From: Camillea tinctor
Lineage: Eukaryota; Ascomycota; Sordariomycetes; Xylariales; Xylariaceae
DNA: 64,000 bases
Direction: 5' to 3'
Assembly (NCBI GenBank): GCA_022578605.1
Contig: MU394053.1
Location: 62,001-126,000 of the forward strand
Part shown: in pieces, positions 46,701 to 58,825 of the stretch
Layout of the letters: each line of letters opens with the position of its first letter
How positions within the stretch are numbered: the stretch's first letter is position 1
Program-made: the position numbers and the translations under genes
Notes under the pieces: model-generated
Told to the model about the DNA's origin: nothing
Database searches by the model: none
What the model saw: the letters and a program-made list of their open reading frames with translations, nothing else

Positions 46701-49264
46701 TTAAGGAAGAAACTTTACCGTCTTATCCCCCCTTTTTTGATCCTGTGTATCCTATCTTTTATCCCATCCTATCTGCCTATCAGTTCAATTACCTTATAAT
46801 GAAATGACGGTAGAAGTTAGGTCCCCACAAAATAAACTGGAAGTGTTGTTTCACGGGGGACAAGGAGGGCAGGACGGGTTGAAGAGAAAAAAGAGGGACA
46901 GACGATGATCTATACCTAGTTGCTGGCTATAAATGCTTATAATTGTTGCGCGCAAATGAAAAGGCAGGGTGAGCAGAAAAGCCATGTGTGAGAGACCACA
47001 AAAAAAAAAAAGAAAGCTGGAGAATTGGATCACTCGTGGGTGTAGGGATGACGCGTTCTCACCCCATATAGTGTAGATAAACTGATATTTTAGTTAGACC
47101 GACTACTGTCATCCCCGTTTATTAGGTGGGTTATGTAGATGGTTAGTGTGAATATTATTGTAAGTGTAAATGTATAAGGAGGAGGAGGAGGAGTTGGGGG
47201 AGATATTGGGTATGGGGAATAAGGTAATATGATGCGATCCCTTCCTTGTTTTTCTTTATTTATTTATTTTTTTTGATTATATCCACATGTGCATATAGTA
47301 TATATATATGTAATTATTTAGATAGAACTGGCTTGTCTTTTTTCTTTCTTTCCTTTACTCTAGGTTCATGTTATGCACATCAAAATGTGAGGTAAAATTA
47401 CCTACTATGTATGTAGGTAAGGATATATCCTATCCATCTATGTATCTACCTAGTGTACGTTGTAAGTGCGAGTATGTATGTACCATTGAACGCATGTATG
47501 TATGTAAGTTCCGAACGGATATAGCTGTACCGCCCAGACCAGGGCCGATCTAACCGCTGACCTGCACCACACATACACACCAACTTACATGATTTCTACC
47601 TACTACATACCTACTTTAGGTACTGCATTGCCTAGGTAGATGTAGTGTAAGTGATAATGGATGGGGAGAGGGTGGGAGGGACCTTACCGGTCGGACCAGC
47701 TGTGCCACGTTCACGCCACCTTTTTTTCTCTCTCTCTCTCAGCGTATGAGATGCTGCGAATAGCCCTTTAGCTATGCGTATACGTATGTAGTAGGTCAAC
47801 TCTAGGTATTTTTCTTGATGTCCTAACTACAAGTCTATACAGTATAAGACTTGAAAGAAAGAAATGAGAAAAATAAAATAAAAATAAGGACATATGTTAG
47901 TAGGTAGATAGGTACTTTTATACATACCCCACAATTGCATGCGGAGGCACAGTACAGATCCCATACGTACCGCAGGTTTTGTATGTACCGTACCTACATA
48001 CGTCACTGTCTCTGGTCGAGTCAAGTGCGAGACCTAAATAGGTACCTAACAGGGAGTAGGCCAGGTATGTAAAACAGCGCCTGTGTTCTCTATCTTGGTT
48101 GCGCTACCCAAGCAAGTAATGATACACATCATCATCGTCGTCACCCTGACTAGTGTATGCTTGCACCAACCAGCCTGCGATCGTCAGGGCTCCAGCTTGA
48201 ATGTATCAAAAAAAAAAAAAAAAAAGAAGGAAAGAAGGTCATTTACTAGATGGGATAAAATCAATGTACATAGAGTAATGAATGAGATATTATTTGGAGG
48301 AAAAAAAAGAAAAGAGATTTCTTTTCCTCCTTTTTGTTTTTTTATTTTATTTTATTTTTCTTATCTTTTTCTTCTTTCTCTACAATTGTAGAAGAAATCC
48401 TTCAATCTTTTTTTTCTCTCTCTTGATTGAATTGAATTGAATTTCACATTACACATCATACAGGGGAATAACATAACATAACATAACACAAACAATACCT
48501 ACCACCTACCTTACCTACTTACACATCCAACGGTTACATACTTTCGTCCCTCTCTATTCTTTTTATTTTATTTTTCCTTTTCCTTTTTCTACTTTGCTCT
48601 CTTAATTATTCCCTCCTCTTCTTCCACCCCCCAACATATATATATCTATATACACAATATACATACATACACACATGCACACAAACAAACACACAAACAG
48701 ATACACTTACACTTACACAATACAACTCGACCAACTAAAAAACTAGAACCCCCAATTTCGTTTCCTGCTTCTAGCTTGCCCGACCTGACCTTAAAACCAC
48801 GGACCAGACCCGTATTCCATTTTTAGCTCATCTTTCTTTGGTTTATTGATCTCGTATCTCTTCCACCCCCAACTACCAACTACCAACTACCAACTTCTAC
48901 TCTCGCTTCCAACCTTCCTGCTGAAGATTAGTGGTATTGTTATTATTATTATTGTTTCTTGTCTTTTTTATCTTTCCTCTTTTGGTTCTTTTTCTTCTTT
49001 TTTGGGTTGTTTTTTTCCCTCTTTCTCTCCTTCTATCTCCGCATCGATCATTTCGAAGTATCCGCTATTCGCCGAGCTACCTACCTATAAACCGTACACC
49101 ACAGCACAACTGCGATGCGGCCAACAACTTGAAGAGGGAAAGAAAAAGGAAAAGAAGAAGAAAAAAAAACATAAAAACAAAAACAAAGAAGAAGAGAGAA
49201 GAAAGGGAAAGAAAGGAGAGAATCTTCACCAACCAACTATCATCATCATCATATCCTAGCCCTC
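43730..49264. other. 5.5-kb intergenic region, no supported gene
   Basis: The longest gene-free stretch. It contains paired CACGTGAC sites (43,923-43,945), TAGGTA/TACCTA words throughout, a (CT)n microsatellite, a poly-A run near 48,210, and from about 48,300 a CT-rich then GAA-rich leader to the GT31 gene. Short frames (for example 45,050-45,382 minus, Pro-rich) have no family support. A CCTAACCCTAACCC string near 44,642 is too short to be telomeric. Confidence 0.55.
45555..45579. repeat. (CT)n microsatellite
   Basis: Uninterrupted CT dinucleotide run of about 25 bases in non-coding sequence. Confidence 0.85.
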
Positions 49265-50977
49265 ATGTTTCCCCCCAAGATCCCCCGAATATTTGTCTTG
49301 GCCAGCATCATCGTCTTCTTCCTAGTAACCTATACGCCCTTTTATCTCTACCGCCGAGTGCCGCATGCCTTTCCGGCAGCCGATTCGCAAGTCGCCGCCT
49401 ATACGGAGCCAGCAGAGCCAGCATCCACACCAACCCCCGAACCTATCCCCGAACCTGCCCCCGAACCTGCCCCCGAACCTGCCCCCGAGCCTCTCCACGA
49501 TGTTGTCGCTCCGACCCAGCTACCTGCCGACCAGGCTTCTAACCCTGGAATTCCTGCTGTGATTTCACCCCCCGAGTCAGAGCAGACTGGCGCCGGCCTA
49601 ATTCCTGATCAGCAGCAGTCGGATCACAGCCAGCCCGATGCACCGCAGAGTCAGCACGTCCTGTTGCAACCAGACCCCAAGGACTGTCCTGCCGATCTGG
49701 AATTCCTCGCCCGCGCCGGTGTCGAGCTGGAGCTGACCCCGAGGTTGCGATATACGCGCCGCCGCATCCAGACTGTCTTCTCGAGCCAGGTGGACAGAGA
49801 CGAGGTGGTCAACATAACCGAGCCCCTTTTCATGAACGAGACCGAAGTCGACCTCTGGGATTGCTGGGACGCCCAGGTGCCCGAGTTGCCCCCTATCTCG
49901 CTGAGAGTGCCCAAGCGGTACCCTCAGACCACCTTCACCCACCTGACCTTTGGCGTCGCCACCAACTACGAGCGCCTGCAGGATTCCATCCCCGACTTTG
50001 CTCATTGGTTGGCCGGCACCGGTGCCAAGCTCGTTGCCGTCCTAACCGATGCGAGCAAGAAACAGGCCTACGAGCTGCAGCAGTTGGAACACGAGTTCGA
50101 AGACGCCGGCATTAACGCCACTATCGTAAAGCCGATCGATGAGACCTTCAGCACCTCGCAGAATCACTTCACTGTCCTGATCGATATGATCAAGTATGGT
50201 AGCGAGAGCACGCAATGGTATGGCTTGCTAGACGACGACACGTTCTTCCCGAGCCTAAAGCCGCTTTCCGATGCGCTCGCCACCGTAGATTACCGCACTG
50301 ATGCTTACGTCGGTACCCTATCTGAGGATTTCACTGCTGTTCGCAACTTCGGCTTTATGGCCTTTGGCGGTGCTGGCGCTTACCTCTCCCCCTCGCTCGC
50401 CAAGAAGCTCGCGGGCCAAGCGTTTAAGTGCATCGTGGAAGCCACCAGCTCCGAGGGCGACATTATTATCCGCGACTGCGTATATACCAACTCCAAGGCG
50501 AAGCTTACTATTCTGCCGGGCCTGTACCAGCAGGATATGCGACACGACGTGAGCGGCTTCTTCGAAGGCGGGCTGAGGCCCCTGAATCTCCACCACTGGA
50601 AGAGCTGGTACTACGAGCCCGTCGAGAAGATGGCCAAGGCGTCTAACTTCTGTGGCGATTGCTTCCTACAGCGGTGGCGCTTCGGCACCGATACCGTCTT
50701 GTCGAACGGCTTCTCCATCGCGACGTACCGGGACGGGTTCGACAAGGTGGACTTGTCCTCGGTCGAGGGCACCTGGGAGCGCGCTGATCGGGACTATGAC
50801 TTTAGCATTGGCCCGCTGCGCCGGCCGTACACGGCGGAGGAGAAAAAGAGCTATAGGCTACGAAACGCAGAAATCACGAACAAGGGCGACCTGAGGCAGC
50901 TTTATATCCTACCGGCTGGAAATCCGGATGCGGGAGAGCTGGATGAGGTGGTGGAATTAATATGGGAGAATCACTAG
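49265..50977 (+). CDS. fringe-like glycosyltransferase (GT31/DUF604-type)
   Basis: Single exon, 570 residues, ATG after a GAA-rich leader. Type II membrane topology: a short cytosolic start, one membrane segment at about 9-28 (FVLASIIVFFLVTYTPFYLY), then a Pro/Glu stem with PAPEP repeats at about 58-76. The catalytic region begins near 230 (LTFGVATNYERLQDSIPDFA); the metal-binding DDD is in YGLLDDDTFFPSL near 320-330, followed by GGAGAYLSPSLAKKL, GDIIIRDCVY and LPGLYQQDMRHDVSGFFEGG. These are the landmarks of beta-1,3-glycosyltransferases of the fringe group, which act in the Golgi on protein- or lipid-linked glycans. Donor sugar is unknown. It sits alone between two long non-coding stretches. 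The coding part is GC-richer than its flanks. Confidence 0.92.
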   Translation: MFPPKIPRIFVLASIIVFFLVTYTPFYLYRRVPHAFPAADSQVAAYTEPAEPASTPTPEPIPEPAPEPAPEPAPEPLHDVVAPTQLPADQASNPGIPAVISPPESEQTGAGLIPDQQQSDHSQPDAPQSQHVLLQPDPKDCPADLEFLARAGVELELTPRLRYTRRRIQTVFSSQVDRDEVVNITEPLFMNETEVDLWDCWDAQVPELPPISLRVPKRYPQTTFTHLTFGVATNYERLQDSIPDFAHWLAGTGAKLVAVLTDASKKQAYELQQLEHEFEDAGINATIVKPIDETFSTSQNHFTVLIDMIKYGSESTQWYGLLDDDTFFPSLKPLSDALATVDYRTDAYVGTLSEDFTAVRNFGFMAFGGAGAYLSPSLAKKLAGQAFKCIVEATSSEGDIIIRDCVYTNSKAKLTILPGLYQQDMRHDVSGFFEGGLRPLNLHHWKSWYYEPVEKMAKASNFCGDCFLQRWRFGTDTVLSNGFSIATYRDGFDKVDLSSVEGTWERADRDYDFSIGPLRRPYTAEEKKSYRLRNAEITNKGDLRQLYILPAGNPDAGELDEVVELIWENH

Positions 50978-53017
50978 CCCCTCGCACCGCCGGCTGGCTT
51001 ACGATTCATCCGTATGATGGGGAGAGGGGTAGAGAGGGTTGCATTACAACATAATGGCTGATGACTTGTGGGATGGGCAATGCGACGACGCAATGCGCGA
51101 ATACAAAAAATGCACAAATGCAAGAAATTTAAATGCAAATGCTAGGCAAAGGGCATTGACAGATGGGGAAAAAAAAAACAAAGAAACGAAGAACCAAAGA
51201 AGAGGAGGGAAAAACTTAGACAAGCTTACTAGAAAGCGAAAGGGGGGAAAGGGAAGGACGAAAGAGGGAACGGTATTATTGCATAAAACCACCTGGCCTA
51301 GCTAAACCTAGCTGATTACTTACCTACTAGCTTTACTACTTGCTACCTTTCTTCTGGTCTTAGGTGCTAGTAATGAGCAGTGGTAGACACTTAGTTGAAC
51401 TAGCGAGCGGGCGGTTCTCTGGAGTTTGAGGGTCAAAGGTCATGGCACATTGGGCATTTTATGCGTTTGTTTTTATACCCCCAGTTTTTACTGAGTTTCC
51501 TTTTTTTTTTGAAAAAAAAAAAAGAAAAAGAAAGAATTTTCAAATATTCCATATGATAAGCCTTAGTGACTGGGAATTGAAGTGAAGAATTTAATGATAC
51601 TTTCGTGAATATGATTATTGTATTTAACTCTTTGTTGGTCTTGCCCTTCTCCCAAAAAGGGAGAGGGGAGAAGCGCGGGAGGAGAGAATCGGGAGACGAT
51701 TTGAGACTTACTTTTGGATAAGGTTGAATGGAAATCAAAGTTGGACGGCTACATTATACTACACTACACTACGTTATCCCGTCCGGTCCCATTCTAACTT
51801 TTCTGTCAATATAGAGGGAGTAGGGATGGGATTTTACACGTTATGGGCTAAAGGGTTAACTTGACGTATTCGAGGCACGCGTTGGGTTGTATTTATATCG
51901 GATTGAGCTGTTTTCTTATCGACGTTACAACTGCTAAGTTGTCTGTACGTATGTGGATGATGATACCTACGGTATGGGATGGTATTGTAATAGATGAGGC
52001 CTCCTCGGTCCTGGTTCAGATGGAATCAATTGATAGCTTACATGCCTTTTTTGATTGATGAAAAGGGCGTAGACTACACAAACAACTCTCTTATTCTCCA
52101 TTCACCCCTTCGCCCCCTCCCCCCTTAAGGACGATATAAGGGCGAATGATCGATAGGCTAGGTAAGTATTATCTATCTAATTGTCAATATTGTATGATAT
52201 GTATGTATATCAGAGTTTATCTCGGGTCGGGCTCGAGTTGGGGGAGGGGGCTGGTTGGTCTGGGGACTGGACTGGGCTATGTATGTACGTACGTACCTAT
52301 GCATGCATGTAACCTAGTGTGCTAAGCGCGATGCTACTCTGCATATATAACCTACAGGTATATCTCCCTTCTTAGCGCTAAGGTACGTAGGTTCTGGCGG
52401 CTGTGTTTTGCCGCCGCTGCTGCAGGTGACGATGATGACGATGACGAGGTCCAGCGGCTAAGGCCGAACTAAATACATACCCACAATGTATATAGGTAAC
52501 GTAATGTATTGCACGTCGGTTTGCTACGTGTGGCTTAAATGAATATGGTTTACACGTTTACCAAGTCCTGGTATCTATGTAGATACGTAGAGTTGCTTGT
52601 GCAAAGTGCTCTTAGGCGACTAATGAAAAGGAGAAGAGATATTCTATCTACGGAGACAGAGATCGGATCTGTAGGTTAAGGGGAAGCCGCAGAGATCTCC
52701 AACTTAAGTCAAGAAAAGGAGTTGGCTGAGAATAGTATGCAACTCGACTACACTATAATATAGGTTATGTACGTTCAAAGGCAGCGAAGTTGAACTACAC
52801 TCCTGTCACGTAGAGTGGCATTGACATCATGCGATCGAGTAAGGAACGTTGAGTTCATTTCTATATAGTTAGGTATGTGTGCATGTATGTACCAGCATAC
52901 ACATGTGTGAAATACATTACACCTCTCATTTCTTTTACTTTCGTTTGGTATCATTATCCTCCTTCCCACCCCCATTTCTGTCATTTACTTTCGCATAGTA
53001 GCCCTATAGTAGCTATC
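50978..53017. other. intergenic, no supported gene
   Basis: 2 kb between convergent genes (GT31 plus, calmodulin-like minus). A/T homopolymers around 51,170-51,530, CT/GT-rich words and a palindromic TACGTACGTA run near 52,285. The GAC/GAT trinucleotide repeats near 52,430-52,450 are not in a long frame. Confidence 0.6.
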
Positions 53018-54062
53018 CTATTCGTAATCATTGAGAATATCGTTCTCAAGGTTCCTGTTCTTCATAAAATGCTCAAATTGCTTGTCTGTGGAAGACCGTG
53101 ATTAGTTTGGGACATAAACATATAGGTCAGGTATGTATGCCATGATACTTACAGCTGAGCTTCCCCTCCCCATCCACGCTGTTAATCAGCCCCTCAACCT
53201 CGGTGTCGCTGACAGGCTCTCCTAGTTGTGCCATCAGCTGTCGGAACTGGCTTGGTGTGATAGACCCCTGCATCGACGGCTCGAACTGCTTCCACGCCTC
53301 GGAGTAGTCCGAGGCGTCACTGCCGCTCTCACTGCTAGGCGCGGGATACGGTTGGCCAGTCATCATCGTGATGAACTCTTTGAAAATTTCCTATTAGCAA
53401 GGTTCTCTTTGATTTCTGATTTAACCCCCTCCTGAATCCATCACGCACCCCCCGCGCCTTCTTAAAAGGAGCGTCGTGGGTAGCGCGAATGGGAGAGAAC
53501 GGGGGATGGCTAATTCGCCACTTACCATTGAAGTTGATAGTACCATCGCCGTCGAGATCCACCTCCTTCACAATCTGCGCCACCTCGGCCTCCGTGGGGG
53601 GCTTGCCAGGGCTCTGGGACATTACCTTGGCAAACTCCTCGACGCTGATATTGCCTATGAAATCCCATCGAAGTCAGCTACCTAAGGATATATCATTGAT
53701 GTCTTCAGAGTCCGAAGAACTAGACCTATAACCCGAAAACGAGGGGCTCAGGTTCAAGTGTCTGGAAAATGATAATTAGGGTAATAATACTAACCGCCTT
53801 TATCAGTATCCTATAATCGCGAGTGTGTTAGCCTATTCGCCTGCTCATGTACATCACTCTGCTTCTTCTACCATGGGAGAAGAGGAATGACGTGTGCAAA
53901 AAGGCTGAAATGAAATGGAATGTAACTTACGTATGAGTCAAAAAGCTCCTTGAAGACCTGAATCTCTTCGCTCGAGAGTACTCTAGCCTAGACGCAACTA
54001 GTTCAGTACATAGATCAAAAAATATCAGCCACTACTAAGAACATTCCTCGCCTACTTACCAT
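53018..54062 (-). CDS. calmodulin-like EF-hand protein, divergent
   Basis: Six exons on the minus strand: 54062-54060 (ATG only), 53987-53931, 53810-53795 (a 16-nt microexon), 53654-53526, 53377-53153 and 53085-53018. They join to 165 residues; each joint keeps phase. EF-hand 1 (loop 21-32, DTDKGGNISVEE) has Gly where loop position 5 usually has Asp or Asn. EF-hand 2 (58-69, DLDGDGTINFNE) is fully canonical. The central linker is longer than in calmodulin and Ser/Pro-rich. EF-hands 3 and 4 have lost most calcium ligands (around QGSITPSQF and DGEGKLSYKQF). So probably one or two calcium sites remain. The layout resembles calmodulin or myosin light chains; the real calmodulin gene must be elsewhere. 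An intron right after the ATG matches fungal calmodulin genes. Role: a light chain or a regulatory sensor, undecided. Confidence 0.9.
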
Positions 54063-54995
54063 GGTGTTGTTTATGATAGCGATGACGTCTGCTTAGTTAC
54101 GTGCGTAGTGTGAAACGTGGAATCGGATGGTTTTATCGGACGTGGCCTGCTTGTTTACTACGGAAGGGAAAATACGGGGATCAAAAAAGTTGCGTTCTTG
54201 GGAAAGCCGGGCTGAGCGTGACAAGAAAGCCGAATCGAAGCAATATATAGGTACGCACGCACTAGGTAGTATGTAAGGAGCTAACCCTACTATCATGGCT
54301 AGCACCCCTGAGGGTTTCTAATGCTTCTGGCATGATGAAACATGAAACGATGTTTCGTCACAGCACGACCCCATGAGCTCTTCTTCGCAGCTTGTATGAT
54401 CGACGCATCAACTAAGTATCATCGAGTTCGAGATTGGTGAAGAATACAGCGTCGCCTGGAATGATTAATGGGTTCCTGCGTTCTTAGATCGTCTGATCAC
54501 AACAGGTGTCGTCCATTGACTACTTATCAAGAGCTAACTACGGATCCGTTAAAGGGTCCTACTATCCTCTCGTTTCCCCATCGATCCTGAATCTAGTGTG
54601 GTTTAATCCTAGCGCATTAGCTCCGAAATAAATCCTGAGAACTAGGGGGAAAGGCACGGAAAAGCAGGAGGGGTATTATTCACGGCCAATCCACTGCCCA
54701 TCAATCGATTGACCTTAATATTCTTTAGTAAAGAATATCCCATACCGGCAATGTAACCAATAGCCCCCTTGGCCAATCCAAACATGTTGCCGCCTTAAAG
54801 CAAAGTGTTAATTGGGAAGATCCAAACTTGATATCTTCCAGTTGCTGCTTTAACGACCCCTCCAGGGTATGGAGTCCTCGTGAAAGTCAAACAAAAGCAG
54901 TGCAAGTAGATGAGCAGGACGATATCGAGAAATTTCACCCCAAAGGATTATGCCGAGAGCTTTAGATAGGCCGACCATGCGACGGTGAGCGAGAA
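54063..54995. other. intergenic, calmodulin-like promoter and NAA25 3' flank
   Basis: Non-coding space between two minus-strand genes. I see no repeat or RNA gene in it. Confidence 0.6.
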
Positions 54996-57900
54996 TCAAT
55001 CAAACTTTATCGAGCTCCAGCCCCGGAGGTTGTCTCTCCAGGAGTCGGTAATCCCCAGTGTCCACTCCTCGATCTGGGCCCGGGGCACGAACTTGCGTAG
55101 ACCCTCAGCGACCTTCTGTTTGGTGACCTTCTCCGGATCGTATGCTGTGCCGTAGTCACCAAAGGTCCAATCCTCCACGCGATCCATCCATCCGGTGGTG
55201 TTCAGCCGCTCGTTCAACAATTTGACGCGCGACTTAATGATCCCTTCTGCCTTAGTAGCAGCTGCTACCATCTTCCTTAGGTCTGATACCAGCCAGGTTG
55301 CCTCGTTAGAGGCGCGAGATTTGTCCACAACCTTTATTCTATCGAAAGCGGCTATGAGGTACAGAGCAGTATTTTTCACAACCAAGGCTGACTCTCGGAG
55401 CATGCCCATAGCATGCAGGCCCGCAACTCCATGGAAGGTGTGGATCTTTGATGGGATGTGTTTGGGCATGATGAGGAACTCTTGGGACTGTGCCTCCAAG
55501 TCCTCTAGCACTTGCTTGATACGCGACTTGGTGCCCTCCCGAGATTCGCTGGTAGCTGTACTCATAACGCCATGTTGCAGAGCAATGTTAAGGATGTCCG
55601 CTAGGTCCCATACGATTCTAAAGTACCAGTTTTCGGGTTCCGTCAACTCCGGTTCGATTGAGTCGTTCGTATAAAAGAGACCCATATCCTCCCGGATCCT
55701 ATTGCAAGCCGCCATAGTGTGTTGCCACTCTGACTGGATAATCTGAGCAGACTTGGCTGGCTTATACTCCTTGACCTGCCCGTTGCACACGATATCTACG
55801 AATCTTTCCGCTAGGATAGATAGTTGAGAGCGGCCATTCTAAAACCAACGTCAGTGCATTGTTTATCAGCAATAATGGTGTGACTAACTGTAGGAAGAGG
55901 CCCATAACTGATCATCTCTTCAATGGGCTTAGACGTCTTTGCTGCTAGATCTGGAAGATACGTGTAGTCGCTAGGATCAATCAGCGTATTATCGATGGTA
56001 TGGGAATCTACTATAGTCAGCTAAGTGGTTTCCATGCACATGGGTCTTGAATGGGCTTACTGATCAAAGGTTCCTCGTCAATGGTTCCCTCACATCTACC
56101 ATGGCGGATTCTGAAAGCTCGTCGCTCTTCAACTATAGCCATCACTATGGTACAGCTGCGACTGAGGTCGTCAACAAAGCTAAGCTCGTCGATGAAACTT
56201 GCATAATTTTCGTTCTCAAGAGACTGTCTAAGGACGCTGGGTAGATGGCGTCTCATGGCGTTGATAAAGTACTTCTTAATTGGGGCTATCGCCGTACGGC
56301 TCGACCCCTGGTTGAAGTCTCCGGGGGAAATTGTCGATAGCCGATCGAAAAGGAGAGAAGCTAGGGAGTTAACCAGGGCATTCTTAACATCGTAATGCTC
56401 CCAGATGGTCTTTGCTTGAGATACGCAGCCCATCAAAATTAGTAGCTTGATAAGTAACATCCGAATGACGTCGTTTTTTGGTTTCATGAGCGTCCAGTAC
56501 GTTAACCAGAGCACCACTTGCAAAAACAGTTGGAGATCGATGTGGAATAGTGGCGAGTTAGTCCCCGGACCCCACGACCTATTACCAGCTCCTGCAACTG
56601 TCAGAAGGCACACAGAACCGAGCATGGTTAAAATGGCCAACGGATCCTCCCCTATAACCTCTACCGGTCCTATATCAGGATCTTGCATTGCTGCGCTGAA
56701 GTGGCCCATGGCGCTCAATGCAATTGATCGGATACAAACTATACAATCTGGGCCATTTGTCTTTGAACCACATAATCCGCAGGGCTCGCCATCCGGGGTG
56801 GACGTTGCTTCAAGATACCGGATCCTCAATGCTTGGGAAATGAGCCTGAGCGCCTTTAACTTATCTGTTGACTAAAAATTATTAGTGATGTCCTGCTGCT
56901 ATGTCTAGGGAGAGGGACATACATTTATGCTATTATTCTCGATCGCATTGAGAAGGGGAGCAATCTCACGACGGCTAAGTTGGGCGATCATTGACCTCAT
57001 GGAGCCGAAGCAAGATGGATCAGCGCAATTTCCCTCCATGTGTTTGACTAGATGGCCAGCTCGTGTGCTCATGTCGCCGCTAGTAGATGCTCCGGAGTCC
57101 CTTGCGAAAAGTATTCTCATGTCTAGGAGGGCGCAGTTCATGTGGTAAACCCTCTGAATATACTCGAGTGGCTGTAAAACTCGAATCATCTTGTGCACCA
57201 ACTTTCCCGCCTTCTTTAATTCGCTTTTGATATGTTAGCACGTTATGATAATGATCTATAGGTAATAATGGGGGGCTCACGATTTACTGTCTGGGTGGAA
57301 CCGAGCCGCAGCGACCATGGCCTCCCACAAACCCCATTCGCAGCATGCAGAGAGATATTGGCTCTCCTTAAACGTCCGTCCATCCCTTACACGCCGGAGA
57401 GCCTGTACGCGAGCCGTCTCGGCCGGGATACCAGGCTGCGATGGATCATTCGCCGCTTCCTGTTGGCTCTCCTCAATAACAGATGTCTCTCTCTGACAGA
57501 TCTCAATCGATGTCTCTAGGACCCTTTTACTAATCTGCAGAACCAAATCCCATTCTTGGTGAGTTTGTAGGTACTTTAGTGAGTCTTGATAGGATTTATA
57601 GAACCCCGATTCAAGGAATGCCACTGGACTGGTCTGGGGCTGTCTGAAGGACGCTATGTTGTCTGCTGTCGTCGAATAAGTGAATCTGATATCTAGCCAT
57701 AGGAGAGATTCTTCATCTGTATGAATCGCCTTGGGCGGCTGGTCCTGGCTGCTCTCAGCCTAGAGGTAGAGGTTAGGAGATTTCGTAATAAACTTTCGTT
57801 GTCTATGATATCTTACTGTAGTGCGAAGCTTCATTGCCTTCTCAGCATGAGCCTTGGCAAGATTAGAAAAAAGCTTCCGAGTGTTCTCAGGAGCGCCACT

Positions 57901-58825
57901 GGCGGTCTGTTCTTGGATGTAAGCGGCGTACCGAACCAGAAAGGGGGGTGGGGTGTGAAATACAGCGACAAGGAAACTCAGTAAGATATTTCGAAAAAGG
58001 AATTTGCGTTCCTTGACGAAATTCTTGTCCATCAATGCAGCAATCTGCCCATTCGAGTTAGTGTACCCTTCCCCTGAAATAATTACACTGAGATGATGAC
58101 ATTACCTCTTGAGCGTGCTTCCAATCTAGATTCCACAGGCATGCATCAAAACAGCGAAGTCCCAAAGCATAGTCTTTTGGCGATGCTCTGTAGATTTTAG
58201 AACGAAGAGCCCCAATATCTTGGATATATTTGGGCCGCACTTCAGCGCATGCAAACTCATAGAGATCCAAAGCGTCTGCATCTTCAGTGGCCCTAGGGTC
58301 TTTGAGTAGCTTCTCGATTTCTGCTAGACTAGCGGATTGATCCACAACACTGTCACTCTGACATTTGGCTGCAACCTCAATGGCCTATATTGGGTATTAT
58401 AAATGGTTAGCTTTGACCAGTGTTTGAAGATTGGCACCGAAGAGTTTACAGGATAAAAGCCCTAGGAGGTGTCTATTTCTCGAGTGCGAGGCTAGGGAAT
58501 TGCAAGCCAAGGATAGAGATGATTATTGAATACATGACTTGGCTGGTGTGAGAGATGGGATGGTAGGTAAATGTTGAGTTTCGAGGACCTTGTGTGACTT
58601 GGGCCCGAGTATGCTGCCCTCAGGTTGGGAAAGGGAAACGAAAAATGAAATGGGATGACTGACGTGGTAATAATGGTCCTTAGTGGCCTTGAACCTCTTC
58701 TGAGCAAAGCTGGCAGCATCAGCCCAGCGTTCATCCCGGAAAGCAGACTCAAGCTGAAAATCACATGAAGACTTGAGGTGGATAGGCCTGGGGATGGGAG
58801 TGATTTTAAGAGCAGAAGGGGCCAT
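54996..58825 (-). CDS. MDM20: NatB N-terminal acetyltransferase auxiliary subunit
   Basis: Ribosome-associated partner of the Nat3 catalytic subunit; NatB acetylates N-termini beginning Met-Asp, Met-Glu or Met-Asn. Nine exons fit: 58825-58664, 58384-58106, 58044-57964, 57906-57817, 57759-57281, 57223-56923, 56871-56061, 56010-55889 and 55838-54996, giving 1,055 residues. Family landmarks: FQLESAFRDERWADAA at the start, IAALMDKNFVKERKFLFRNI, a tetratricopeptide-like helical body, the block LLIKLLILMGCVSQAK followed by LLFDRLSTI, and a conserved C-terminal helical region (RESALVVKNTALYLIAAFDR). The intron at 57963-57907 is 57 nt with no stop in frame; I treat it as an intron because its removal restores the family alignment. 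The 56,010 acceptor is a TAGTAG tandem and could shift by one codon. The first intron (279 nt) is the longest in the gene. The catalytic partner is not nearby. Confidence 0.9.
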
